DNA of 64,000 bases, taken from positions 1,922,001 to 1,986,000 of the forward strand of contig BCHS01000002.1 of assembly GCA_039545275.1 (NCBI GenBank), read 5' to 3'. This DNA is from Pseudomicrostroma phylloplanum. Its lineage: Eukaryota > Basidiomycota > Exobasidiomycetes > Microstromatales. The notes below the pieces were generated by a model. It was not told the DNA's origin, did no database searches, and worked only from the letters and a program-made list of their open reading frames with translations. A program made the position numbers and the translations under genes. Within the stretch, counting starts at the first letter, position 1. Each line of letters starts with the position of its first letter. Shown here in pieces: positions 33,308 through 42,665 of the stretch.

Positions 33308-36300
33308 ATGCCTGCCGCTACAGCCCTTGCCCCCAATGGCAGTACCGGTCAGGGTTCGTCAGCAACAGCTTCGAAGGCAGCCTCCATTGCCAAGACGCCC
33401 TCTCCGAGCAGAGGGACCCTGAAGAACCTCTTCAGTCCTGATCCTCTCAAGGCTACAAGTGTAGGCAAGATGTCTGAGGGCAGGTCATCCACTAGCAACC
33501 TAGCACGTGCCGCACCCACGGACAGCCTCAGCCCTCCGCCTCTTCGTACCAAGGCTTCGCTGGCTGCTAGCGAGGGTCCTTGGAGCGTCAGTGTGGCAGA
33601 AGCGGGGGAGGAGCGCAAGCCGAGAAAGAGGGGCAAGCCAAAGGCAGCAACGACGACACAGTCCTACACCCTTTACATTACCACTCCTACTCATAATCTC
33701 ACATTGCAACGGAGCGTCGATGATATAATCGAGTTGGACCAGAAGCTACGACAAGCTGGCAATGCCTCCCTACCGAAGCTTCCCAATCTCCTGCCCTCGT
33801 CCAGCGCGCCTGCTATCCCTGCGTCGCCTTCGCATGGCGGCAGCCGGAGGTTGCTACAGACGATCTCTCGCACTCTGTCTCCTGGCAGCCCTCGCCATCG
33901 GACCACTCTGAAGCAGATCACAAAGTCGCTAGCGTCTGGCCCGCCCACTGCTCCAGCTGCGCCCTCTACTGGCACAGCAGCAACCGGTACGGATGGCGCC
34001 GTTCTGCCAGTCCCCGCGTCAGACGCTCAGCCAGCCCAGTCCTCTGTACCTGAAGACACGGTGGTCACTAGTGGAAAGATCACGTCTGGTCTGGTCAACT
34101 ACTTCACAGCGCTGTCTAGTATTTCCACCATCAAGACCGCCAAGGCATGGAAAGAGTTTACCAGGGTGCGGACGGACGATCTGGAGAGCCAACGAGTGGA
34201 ACGCAGAGTGCATCGAGTTCGCAGCGATCTCGCTTCGCACAGCAAGTCTGCTGTAGCGCCCACCAATGTCAACGTAGGCGGCGAAGGAGGACGACGTGCA
34301 GACGAAAGTCAGTCGGATATCGGCGAGGACTGGGCTGGCCGAGGGACCGAAGACGAGCGCGAGAATGGATCTACGAGCGGTCGTAGCGGCTCGAGGCAGT
34401 CGTGGAATGCTGGCCATGCGATGACTCTTACACGTACAGCATCGGGCCGGTCTAGTGCAGGTGAGGAAGAGGTGGGCGCGTGCGCAGCAGCAGCGGCCAA
34501 GAAGGCTAGCTCGCACTTTGCAAATATCCCAGAGGAGTCTGAGAAGGAAAAGGAAGCACTGGCCTTTTCTCCGCAACAGCTCACGACCGAGACCTCGCAA
34601 AACGCGACGAGTGGTGATAGCTCGTGGGCCGACGGTAGCGCCGAGGGAAGTAAAGCTGAGGCCACCCCTGCAAACAAGTCTTCCCCGAACCGCAGGAGGA
34701 AAGCAGATCGATCGAGGTCGGACAAGGTCACTGTGGACGACTTTGAGATGATTCGAGTACTAGGGAAGGGATGCGCTGGGAAGGTCCTCCTCGTACGCCA
34801 CAAGCCTACAACAGGGCTCTTCGCCATGAAGTCAATACACAAGCGTCATGTCTTGGCTCATCAAGAGCTGCAGCATACCCTCACCGAACAAGCCGTCTTG
34901 AAACGTATGGCTCGAGAAGCACTGGATCCCTTCTGCGTTAAACTCTGGTGGAGCTTCCACGACAAGCAAAACCTCTACTTGGTCATGGACTTCCACCCCG
35001 GTGGAGACTTGGCCACGCAGCTGTCCCGTTGGGGCAGACTAGGACGTGACCGCGCTCGCTTCTATGCGGCTGAGATCGTCGAGGGCGTCGAAGGCTTGCA
35101 CAAGGCTGGCGTCATCTATAGGGATCTCAAACCAGAGAATGTACTCATCGCGGCCGATGGCCACATCGTCCTCTCCGACTTTGGCCTCTCGAAGGAGTTC
35201 CCAGATCGACGTGCGGATCGGTTCCGCGAACGTGGCTGCACCACTCCTCCGCCCCTCTCGCCACCTCGGTCCAACTCGAGCCGCGACCTGACGACCGCAA
35301 CAGCCATGACCGCGACGAGTTCTGGCACTGAAAGCACTAAAACCAGACGTCCACCCTGGGTTTCAGCCTCCGAGGAGGGCACATCGACTGCTCCCTCGAC
35401 GAAGAGGGAAGAGAGGGATATAACGACGACCTTCTGCGGTACTGCCGAGTACCTCGCTCCAGAAGTCATCCAGGGGGCAGCCTACTCGTACGAGGTGGAC
35501 TGGTGGTCCTTTGGCACTATGCTCTACGAGTTCCTGGTAGGTGTGACGCCCTTCTGGGCCGATACGCATGCAGACATGTACATCCGCGTGTTGCACGATG
35601 ATCTCGTCTTCCCAGAAGATCGGGTGCTGGACTCTGACACAAAGGGCTTCTTGAGAGGTCTGCTCCAGCGCAACCCAATGCTCAGGATGAAGGAGCCGCG
35701 CATCAAGAAGCACCCGTACTTTTCGATGATCGAATGGGATCACGTATACCACAAGAGGTACATCCCACCGTACGTCCCACCTATCAACCCATTGGATGAA
35801 ACCGACACGCAGAATTTCGATGAAGCATTCTTGGACATGCAGCCGGTTGTTCAAGATGATGAGGATGATGCTGAGACGGTAGATCCAGAGCAAAAGCGGA
35901 ACGGCGATGACGATGGTGACGCTGGTACTCGAGTCGGACATGGCAACGATGAATCGGCACAGCGGGTAGAAGATGACGCCGCTCAAGAGAATGGGGTAGT
36001 GACGACGACATCACCTCTCAAGCCCAGCGAAGCTTTAGCAAAGTCTCTCACTGCAGCAGACGGTAAGAGTCTCTTCGACGGCTACTCCTTTCGAGGTCGC
36101 AAAGACTCGGGCTCGATGCGTTCTTCCTTCCGCTCTGAGAGCATCGACAGCGACCTGGCAAGCGAGCTCGTCGCTTCTGAGCTTGCGCTGGAGAATACAT
36201 TGAGGTCCGCCAGGGGCGACGCTGCCTCTTCAGCCTTCGCTCCTCCGCTGCCCGAGAGATCTCCGACGCCGACGCCTGCCGAGGCATATGCCCATTCGCT

Positions 36301-37576
36301 GCTGGAAGCCGAGAGGAAGACGCCTGTCGCGCCTGGTTCAGCCGCGCCTGCCGATCTTCCCAGATCTTCAACTACTGTGCGGCCCTCAGATGATGCTCTG
36401 TATCGCCGCGTCTCGGTGGACATCCCTACCCCTGCTATGACGACGAGCGCCCTGCCAGCAACAGCCTCACCGCCGGCCTCGCCCCTGCTCTCTGCAGCGC
36501 CTCCTCTGTTCCAACCAGTACCGCAACGTCCTCGAAAGGAAGAGATCTTTGGTGGAGGGGACGAGGCCGAGGCAAATGGCGAGGACGATGATACGGCAAC
36601 GCGAGAAGCCGTATTTGCTCTGGCTGCTCTTGAGCGGCAGGCGAGCCAGGACCAGTCTATACTCAGTGCCGATGGCGCGACCACCACGTCCACCCTGGCC
36701 TCATCAGCTGCCGGCCACGATCAAGAATCTCAGTCCCGTCTGTCGAAATCGTACTCACGAGGCGTTCAAAGCACTGGTGCTCTTCCGACCACTCGAGAGG
36801 AGACTGTGGGAGACGCAGACGACGAAGACGACGGAGAGGAGGAAGAGGAGTGGGATCTCGTCGATGCGGCCGCCCCATCATCTACGAGCGGCCGCGGCTT
36901 ACCTTCAGATGTAAACGGCGGTAAAGGCCAGAACCTCTTTGCACGAGGCGTCGTTGACACCTACAGGATGCTGCGTCGTCAGGACTCTATGCGACCTACG
37001 GGCGGGTCGGCACCAGGGTCGGGGGCAATTCCGCCTAGACCTTTCAGTCGCTTGGCAAATCGGAGAAAAGGCGCAAATGCCTCAGCCGAGATGACGAGAC
37101 CTAGCAAGGCGGATCTCAAGTCCGGCAGCGTAGTGTCCCTCGACTCTAGCGGGAACGTCACATCTAATCGCAGAGGGAGTGCTATCAAGGACGCTCCAAG
37201 TAAGATTGCAGCCGAGGGCGGCGCAGAAGGTGGTGGTCGTCGTCCATCGGAAGGAGCAGCGAGGCCCTCGGCTGGAGCTCCAGGCGCGGATTCGACCAGT
37301 GACAGTGCCCGTCCATCCGGAGAGGCGGCGGCCGCCGAAGGCAGCTCCAAAGCCAGGGCTGCAAGCGCCACCCCTGACCTCAACGGTTCAAGCTTCGCCG
37401 CTGTCAGCTCTCCACCTTCTGCATCTGCTGCTGCGAGCGCTGCGAACGCTTCAGCGGCGGCGGCAGCTGCGAGCAATGGCGGGAGTGCCCATACGAATGG
37501 CAATGGTGACCTTCAGAAGCGACAGTCCAGAATTCGCCGGAGGTTCACTACCTTCTTCGAGCAAGCGGCCAGATAA
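33308..37576 (+). CDS. AGC-family Ser/Thr kinase with PX-like N-terminal region
   Basis: This is a 1422-aa intronless kinase. Residues about 115-215 resemble a PX (phosphoinositide-binding) domain: SYTLYITTPTHNLTLQRSVD, then DQKLRQAG...LPKLPNLLPS. The kinase domain spans about 475-800: GKGCAGKV glycine loop, FAMK (Lys about 508), YRDLKPEN (Asp about 606), DFG (Asp about 624), TFCGTAEYLAPE. About 65 extra residues, rich in Ser/Thr/Pro/Arg, separate DFG from TFCGT, where most AGC kinases have a short activation loop. The AGC tail is present (PPYVPPINPLDETDTQNFDE), and a hydrophobic motif FDGYSF places the regulatory Ser at about 927. PX plus AGC is the layout of human SGK3; fungal relatives act near TORC2/Ypk signalling, which is inference here. 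The remaining 500 C-terminal residues are disordered, acidic then Ala/Ser-rich. Confidence 0.9.
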   Translation: MPAATALAPNGSTGQGSSATASKAASIAKTPSPSRGTLKNLFSPDPLKATSVGKMSEGRSSTSNLARAAPTDSLSPPPLRTKASLAASEGPWSVSVAEAGEERKPRKRGKPKAATTTQSYTLYITTPTHNLTLQRSVDDIIELDQKLRQAGNASLPKLPNLLPSSSAPAIPASPSHGGSRRLLQTISRTLSPGSPRHRTTLKQITKSLASGPPTAPAAPSTGTAATGTDGAVLPVPASDAQPAQSSVPEDTVVTSGKITSGLVNYFTALSSISTIKTAKAWKEFTRVRTDDLESQRVERRVHRVRSDLASHSKSAVAPTNVNVGGEGGRRADESQSDIGEDWAGRGTEDERENGSTSGRSGSRQSWNAGHAMTLTRTASGRSSAGEEEVGACAAAAAKKASSHFANIPEESEKEKEALAFSPQQLTTETSQNATSGDSSWADGSAEGSKAEATPANKSSPNRRRKADRSRSDKVTVDDFEMIRVLGKGCAGKVLLVRHKPTTGLFAMKSIHKRHVLAHQELQHTLTEQAVLKRMAREALDPFCVKLWWSFHDKQNLYLVMDFHPGGDLATQLSRWGRLGRDRARFYAAEIVEGVEGLHKAGVIYRDLKPENVLIAADGHIVLSDFGLSKEFPDRRADRFRERGCTTPPPLSPPRSNSSRDLTTATAMTATSSGTESTKTRRPPWVSASEEGTSTAPSTKREERDITTTFCGTAEYLAPEVIQGAAYSYEVDWWSFGTMLYEFLVGVTPFWADTHADMYIRVLHDDLVFPEDRVLDSDTKGFLRGLLQRNPMLRMKEPRIKKHPYFSMIEWDHVYHKRYIPPYVPPINPLDETDTQNFDEAFLDMQPVVQDDEDDAETVDPEQKRNGDDDGDAGTRVGHGNDESAQRVEDDAAQENGVVTTTSPLKPSEALAKSLTAADGKSLFDGYSFRGRKDSGSMRSSFRSESIDSDLASELVASELALENTLRSARGDAASSAFAPPLPERSPTPTPAEAYAHSLLEAERKTPVAPGSAAPADLPRSSTTVRPSDDALYRRVSVDIPTPAMTTSALPATASPPASPLLSAAPPLFQPVPQRPRKEEIFGGGDEAEANGEDDDTATREAVFALAALERQASQDQSILSADGATTTSTLASSAAGHDQESQSRLSKSYSRGVQSTGALPTTREETVGDADDEDDGEEEEEWDLVDAAAPSSTSGRGLPSDVNGGKGQNLFARGVVDTYRMLRRQDSMRPTGGSAPGSGAIPPRPFSRLANRRKGANASAEMTRPSKADLKSGSVVSLDSSGNVTSNRRGSAIKDAPSKIAAEGGAEGGGRRPSEGAARPSAGAPGADSTSDSARPSGEAAAAEGSSKARAASATPDLNGSSFAAVSSPPSASAAASAANASAAAAAASNGGSAHTNGNGDLQKRQSRIRRRFTTFFEQAAR

Positions 37577-39304
37577 GGCGAGATGGACAGATCTGAGCCG
37601 AGCCTAGCAGCCTGCGTCACCCGCCGCGACAACAAGCCCTCACTGCCCTTACGAGCTCTGGAAGGGCGGGGAAGAAGAGCACATTTAATGACCTGCAACG
37701 ACAATAATGACCACACAATATGACTCCTTCCATTCTTTCCCTACAACTTTCTCCCTTGTCCGTTTACTGTCCCTTCGCGCTCAATCCACGCCAGCGACCG
37801 ATTAGTACATCCTTACCCACACACATACTCGCCCAAAGTATCACCTCGCCAAACCTTGTGCCACACAATCTTTTTGGGTACTTCTGTCTTCTCCACACTG
37901 TCTTCTCTTCTGTTCCCCGCTCTCTTCACTCTGAATGTCACGAAATTTCTTCCTCTGTAGACGCACATTCGTCCGGCTGTCTCGTTGACTGACTCCGTCC
38001 GACCAACCGACCGACCGATCGAGCGAATCATGTAGGTGGCCTCGAAGCCTTTGCTTGACCTTGGTCGTCGTAGCTGTCGACGTGAGTGAAGCGCGGGTCT
38101 TGTGATGCTCTCTCCCCCCCGCGCTGCTTGCTGCTCGGAAGCGGAGCTGAGACAGAGACAGAGACAGACAGGGCAGACGGGCTGCAGCCACCGCTTGGGT
38201 GTGTGGGAGACGAGACAGGCGTGCCGCCCGCCCGCGTGGTGCAGCTCGAGTCCTCTACCGAGAGTTGACCGACGCCACGCCTTCCACGACGCCTTGACTG
38301 CTCCCTCCCCGCCCTGCGCACCCGCTCAGGACGCAGCCCCGTCTACACTAGCTTCCATCTCCCAGAGTAGACTAGACTACACTCGCTGCCATTGGCGTCT
38401 ACCTCGCTACATCCGTCAGTGCTGCGCTCTCTACGCTCTCTCTCATCGAGCGAAGACCATCGCAGTTGCTCATCAGTGTCTCGACTGAGCGCGTATATAG
38501 TCTACCGATTGGCTCCGCTCCCCCTCGGATAACAATACGCTACCCGGATCTCTCCCGACCGCTCATCCGGGCATTACTCGATCCATCTCCCAACAGCCGT
38601 GGCGCTCCATTGCCCCCTCCTCTTGCCGATTGGGACTCACGATCTCCATTAGCGTAGTCAGCCATGCTTAGTTCCTTGATGAGAAGTGGTACGTATCGCC
38701 CGAGCAGAGGTTGGAGGTGTGGTAGGATCAAGGATGCCGGTGCATCGTAGCCGGACCAGCTCGGGAGAAGGCGGGCATTCGTGCGAATAGACAGTGCGCT
38801 AGCTGACATGGCTTGCTTCCGCTCTGCCCTCACCTCACCTCACCTCACCTCACTTGACGCCTCTGTACCTCGTCCTCTGCTTCTCCTGCTCCTTGCTCTT
38901 GCTTGGTCAGGCGGTAATCCGCCAAGGAAGGCCAATGGCAAGGTCGATTGGTGAGTACAGGTGGAGTGTACCTAGAGACAAGAGGGAAAACGGCCGTATA
39001 CACATTTCCACTGTGGGGCGGGGCGATCCAGCCGGGGGGAATGAAGCCCCGGCATACTTCGAGCAGAGAGGCAGGACAGGGCAGAGTACAGGGCCATGCA
39101 CACAGAGAGGCGGCGTGTGAGCAGTCACTCACCGAGATCCTCCTCCCTCTCTGTTTCCCCTCATCATCACCGCCCACTCTTGCCCCTCAATCGACTCTAC
39201 TCCCTCGCCGTTCGCCCTTCCGCCCGCACTACTCCTCATACGTACCCGCCGGCTCGTCGATCTCCGTCTCGTCTCGTCTTTGACTTACGGCCCCTGGAAC
39301 CACT
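37577..39304. other. 1.7-kb gene-poor region between kinase and Sna3-like gene
   Basis: This is the longest stretch without a supported gene. It contains a TATA-like gcgtatatag at about 38490, a (CCTCA)5 repeat at 38828-38852, and several GTGAGT donors on both strands. One plus-strand donor at 38951 follows a short ATG frame (M-A-R-S-I) and could define a 5'-leader intron of the downstream gene. No family motif was found in any frame. Confidence 0.4.
38828..38852 (+). repeat. (CCTCA)5 pentanucleotide repeat
   Basis: Five perfect CCTCA units are seen directly in sequence within the gene-poor region upstream of the Sna3-like gene. Confidence 0.85.
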
Positions 39305-40670
39305 ATGTTCCCCCGTGCACGCTCTTCCTCCTCCTCCTCGACGGACCGGCTATCCAAAATGCCCCTCCTTCGACGCATCTCCGGCTCCTCTCGCTCTCCC
39401 CGTCTCTATGGATATACCAATCTGGACATGCCATCCACCAAACGACCATTGCGCTCCTCCAGGTCTCCCAAGAAACACCATGGCTTCACCCTGCTCATCA
39501 TGTTGCTCGGGTTCCTCCTCCCGCCCTTGGCTGTAGCTGCGAGGTTTGGGATCGGAAAGGACTTCTTTATCAATGTGGTGCTGACGCTTTGTGGATACTT
39601 TCCTGGTCATGTGAGTCAGGTTAAGCGAGAGGGAGGCATTCAGCAGCTGAGCAGGGAGGCTGTGTACCGTGCCAGGGGTGGAGTTCATCAGCTGATCAAC
39701 TGGCTTGGTATGCTACTCTGCCCGTCCGTCCTGCTTCCCCTAGGGTCACAATTTCTTCGTCCGTGAGTAGAGAGTAGCCTAGCCTGAAGCTGCCGAGGTC
39801 TCGCAGAGCTGACCAGTGCGCTTTTCTTCACCCCCCTTGCCTTCTACAGAGAACATCCGTGACAATACCCACAGGAACCGAACGCCCAAGTGGGCCGTGC
39901 GCTACGGCCTAGTCGACCAATCGGCCGTCAAGAGGAAGCAGGCCAACCGCGCCCACTGGGTTGGGCGCTACAATGATCAGACTGCCGAGCGTACCATGTA
40001 CGACGAGGACGGCAACCAGGTGCGCTACGAGCACGGCCACCGTTTCGAGGATGGTGACGATACGCGCGCCCCTACCAGGCCTCTGCAGGACAGCGAGCTG
40101 ACCGAGCGCGACGAGTTCTACGGGCAGCAGGGCCAGTCTGCCTCTTCTGACCCTTACTCTCTCAGAAGAACCACCAGCGCCCATTCTTCCATCTCTTCAA
40201 ATGCCCCCGGCGGCTTGGGAGAGAGGAAGGCAGCGCGCAACAAGTCCAAGTCTCGCGCCTTTTTGGGGAGGAAAAAAGCCGACCGACATGCCAAGAGTGG
40301 AGAGGTGATGGGAGACCCAGACTATGTGGACCCTTCGAGGGCGCGTAAAGATGGTAGGGGATACCATGGAGATGGGTTCGGAGACAGAGGCTCCTTCAAT
40401 AGCAGCCTGAGCGACGAGAGAGGAGGAGCTGGAGCTGGGGCTACTCATGGGACCGGGTACGACTTTGACGATCTCGACGGGCCCGAGGACCCTGATAGCA
40501 GGTACAGACCGGGAGGCGCAGCGGGCTTGGGTCAGAGCAGCAGTAGGAATCAGAGCAGCAGCGGGTATGCTGGAGCTGGAGCTGCAGGGAGGGAGTATTC
40601 GGGCAGTAGCGGTGCCTCGGCGATGCAGGGCAGGGGGACAGCGAATGATGGGCTGGACCACACCTTCTAG
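39305..40670 (+). CDS. Pmp3/Sna3-like two-helix membrane protein with long tail
   Basis: Pmp3/Sna (UPF0057) proteins are small fungal membrane proteins; Sna3-type members with a hydrophilic tail are sorted through multivesicular bodies to the vacuole. Exons are 39305-39610, 39744-39762 (19 nt) and 39850-40670, giving 381 aa. The core is GFTLLIMLLGFLLPPLAVAA (helix 1), then GIGKDFFINVVLTLCGYFPG (helix 2). Splicing through the 19-nt micro-exon gives GHGHNFFVQNIR, matching the conserved GHxHNFYIQNIR block, followed by NRTPKWAVRYGLVD. Both flanking introns are GTGAGT...AG. About 100 N-terminal residues are basic and Ser-rich, and may be shorter if translation starts at the ATG at 39359. The long tail is Gly/Ser/Asp-rich and disordered. 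The micro-exon is required to keep frame. Confidence 0.87.
39744..39762 (+). other. 19-nt micro-exon of the Sna3-like gene
   Basis: The exon reads GGTCACAATTTCTTCGTCC, preceded by a TAG acceptor and followed by a GTGAGT donor. It encodes G-H-N-F-F-V plus the first base of Gln, exactly the conserved family block that is missing if exon 1 is joined directly to exon 3. Confidence 0.8.
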
Positions 40671-41217
40671 GTCGGTGCACTCGCGGCAAAGTTCAAGAGC
40701 CCCGCAGTCCTCCTTGGCGTCTCGTCTCGATACTCGGTGCGGGTCAACAACCTTCGGGATCCGAGGTCCGGAGGCTCAACACACCTACCAAGCTCAACCG
40801 CCGTATCCTACCGTACTTTGTTGTACTGTACCGTACTCTTTACCCACCTATCCTTTCTCTCCTCCTTCCCCTTTGCCCATTCATGTCCCCTTCGTCCCCT
40901 CCCTCGTCTTGGGTCCGTCCGTCTATCCATCCTTTCATATTCCGGTCCCTCTTCTCTTGTCTTGTCTTCTCTCGTCGCGTTTTTCCCACAACGGCATCAG
41001 TCCTTCATCTATTGTTTTGCTTTTTGCTCCATGAGCCACTTGGTTGATAGGAAATCTCCTTGCATTGAGAAGAAGACGGCTCAGCTCTCTTTTGGTAGGG
41101 CGATGAATGGCATTGCGGTCCAGCAAAACGTGCACCGCATCCCTTCTCCATCTCTCTCCCTCAATCCTACAGGCTGCTCTCTCACACTCCCCAAGCTACC
41201 CCCCTCCACTCCTCATG
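40671..41217. other. Convergent intergenic region, Sna3-like / Pam17
   Basis: The 547 bp between the stops of two convergent genes are pyrimidine-rich and contain no accepted gene. They hold both 3' untranslated regions. Confidence 0.4.
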
Positions 41218-42303
41218 TTACAAGGGTCCAGCAGTATCCCCTGATCCAGGACCGGCAGAGCCCGTCCCGTCCTCCTTCAGGCCGTGTGCAGCTTTGCGCC
41301 GGTAGACCGAACAGTCCCGCAGCCAGCGACGGTACTCCTTGAGACTTGCTGTGAGGGGAGGAGAGAGCAGAGGGAGAAAGAGAGAGAGAGAGATGAGGAG
41401 TCAAAGGTGAGTATACTGCAGACAAGACAGAGAAGGCACAAGAAGGGCCGCCTGCCCAGGAAAGGCCAAGTGCGACACAGATCCACCTCAAGCTCTATCT
41501 CAACTCACAGATCTTCTCTCCATAGAAATCAGGAATGGGATTCTGCATATTGGTCCGACTGGGGTCTACACGTCTGCGCTTTATGTGCTCGTAGAAGGCT
41601 GCGTCTTTGCGGTTTAGTTCGGGGAGCTTGCTTCGGTGGAAGAGGGACCAGATGCTCGAACCCAGGGAGGGGCCGATGAGGTACTGTTTAGGTTGGAGGG
41701 GAGGGAGGGGGGGGGGGAAAGGTTTCAGGAGGGAGCATCAGTCGTCAGTGCGATGTCGGCAATGGTGACACCTGGGTGAAGAGGTGTGGGTCACTACTCA
41801 CACCTAGACCGGTAGAGGCGATGGTCAGTGCTCCATAGACGTAGAGTGGCTCCTGAGCGTCGCACGGGTGGGGAGGGCGGGGGAACATCAGCCTCTAGCC
41901 CTGCAAGCAATTCCATAATTTCCCCTCATCCTACTACTGCACTCACAATTCCTCCAATGGTCTGCGTGGGATCAATCTCCTGTCCCAGAAAGTAGGATCC
42001 AGAAGCAGCAGCTGCGAGGAGCGTCGAGGGCACGCTGGTTGCCAGTCCTGCGAGTCTGCGTGACTTTCTCAGCCGAAGGTATTGGTCCCAAGACAGCGTC
42101 GCTGGAGGGGCGGCGGGAGGGGTAGGAGAGGAAGGAGCGGGAGGAGGGGGTGAGGAGAGCTTCGAGGAGCTGGCAATGTTACGCGATGCGAGTGGAGCAG
42201 GTAGTGTGCGAGTCGTGGCTGCCCACACAGCTGGTGGAGCTGCGAAGGTGGATCTGCCGCTCGCAAGTCTGGCTGTGATGCTTCCTGTACGTAGAGCTGC
42301 CAT
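41218..42303 (-). CDS. PAM17: Pam17, mitochondrial presequence translocase motor subunit
   Basis: Pam17 is an inner-membrane protein that helps organise the import motor (PAM) at the TIM23 channel. Exons are 41947-42303, 41802-41852, 41509-41683 and 41218-41348, all GT-AG, giving 237 aa. The N-terminus is a typical mitochondrial presequence (MAALRTGSITARLASGRSTF). The conserved body starts at SWDQYLRLRKSRRLAGLATS, followed by a first membrane segment, FLGQEIDPTQTIGGI-EPLYV with YGALTIASTGLG (second segment), then LIGPSLGSSIWSLFHRSK, and the diagnostic RRRVDPSRTNMQNPIPDFYG. The end is EKI-SSLKEYRRWLRD. The acceptor of intron 2 follows a run of C residues (41707-41717 as G on the plus strand). 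In-frame ATGs upstream of 42303 would hide the presequence and are not used. Confidence 0.94.
41707..41717 (+). repeat. G11 homopolymer in PAM17 intron
   Basis: Eleven consecutive G on the plus strand form the C-rich pyrimidine tract upstream of the PAM17 exon 3 acceptor on the minus strand. The length of such a run is prone to sequencing error and slippage. Confidence 0.8.
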
Positions 42304-42665
42304 GCTTGAGACTGATATGTGATATGAGACTACCCAAGGAGAGCTATGGTCGTCTAGACTACCAATGAGGATATCTAACGAGAACAATGATCGCCGCCCT
42401 GCTCCCCTTTTCCGTCGCTCTGTCCGTCGGTCACTCGGAAGTGGCGCTTTGGCCGAGGTGCGCGCTTCTGCAGCCAAAGGCACAACCACAGGGCACAAGG
42501 CGCTGCTTCCGATGGACGCATTTCAAGTATTGAAGCTTGACTGCGACAGGATACTCTCACTTCCATCCAGCAGCAGCAGCCTCGTATCGCAGCCATCATG
42601 TCGGTCAGTACAGCAGCCGCAGGGCCAAGCAGCAATGGCAGAGCTGGTCGAAGTGCTCACACCCC
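42304..42665. promoter_or_regulatory. Divergent promoter region, PAM17 / FAL1
   Basis: The divergent PAM17 and FAL1 genes share about 300-360 bp. A CAG-type tract (cagcagcagcagcc) lies near 42570. The upper limit depends on whether FAL1 starts at 42666 or uses the ATG at 42598 with an intron. Confidence 0.4.

Noticed and set aside
35363..35986. 207-codon open frame on the minus strand inside the kinase gene
   Set aside because: It overlaps the conserved kinase catalytic and AGC-tail coding sequence on the other strand; its own sequence shows no conserved pattern.
38540..38833. 97-codon minus-strand frame in the gene-poor region
   Set aside because: It has no motif, crosses the repeat border and contains an internal GTGAGT; not enough to call a gene.
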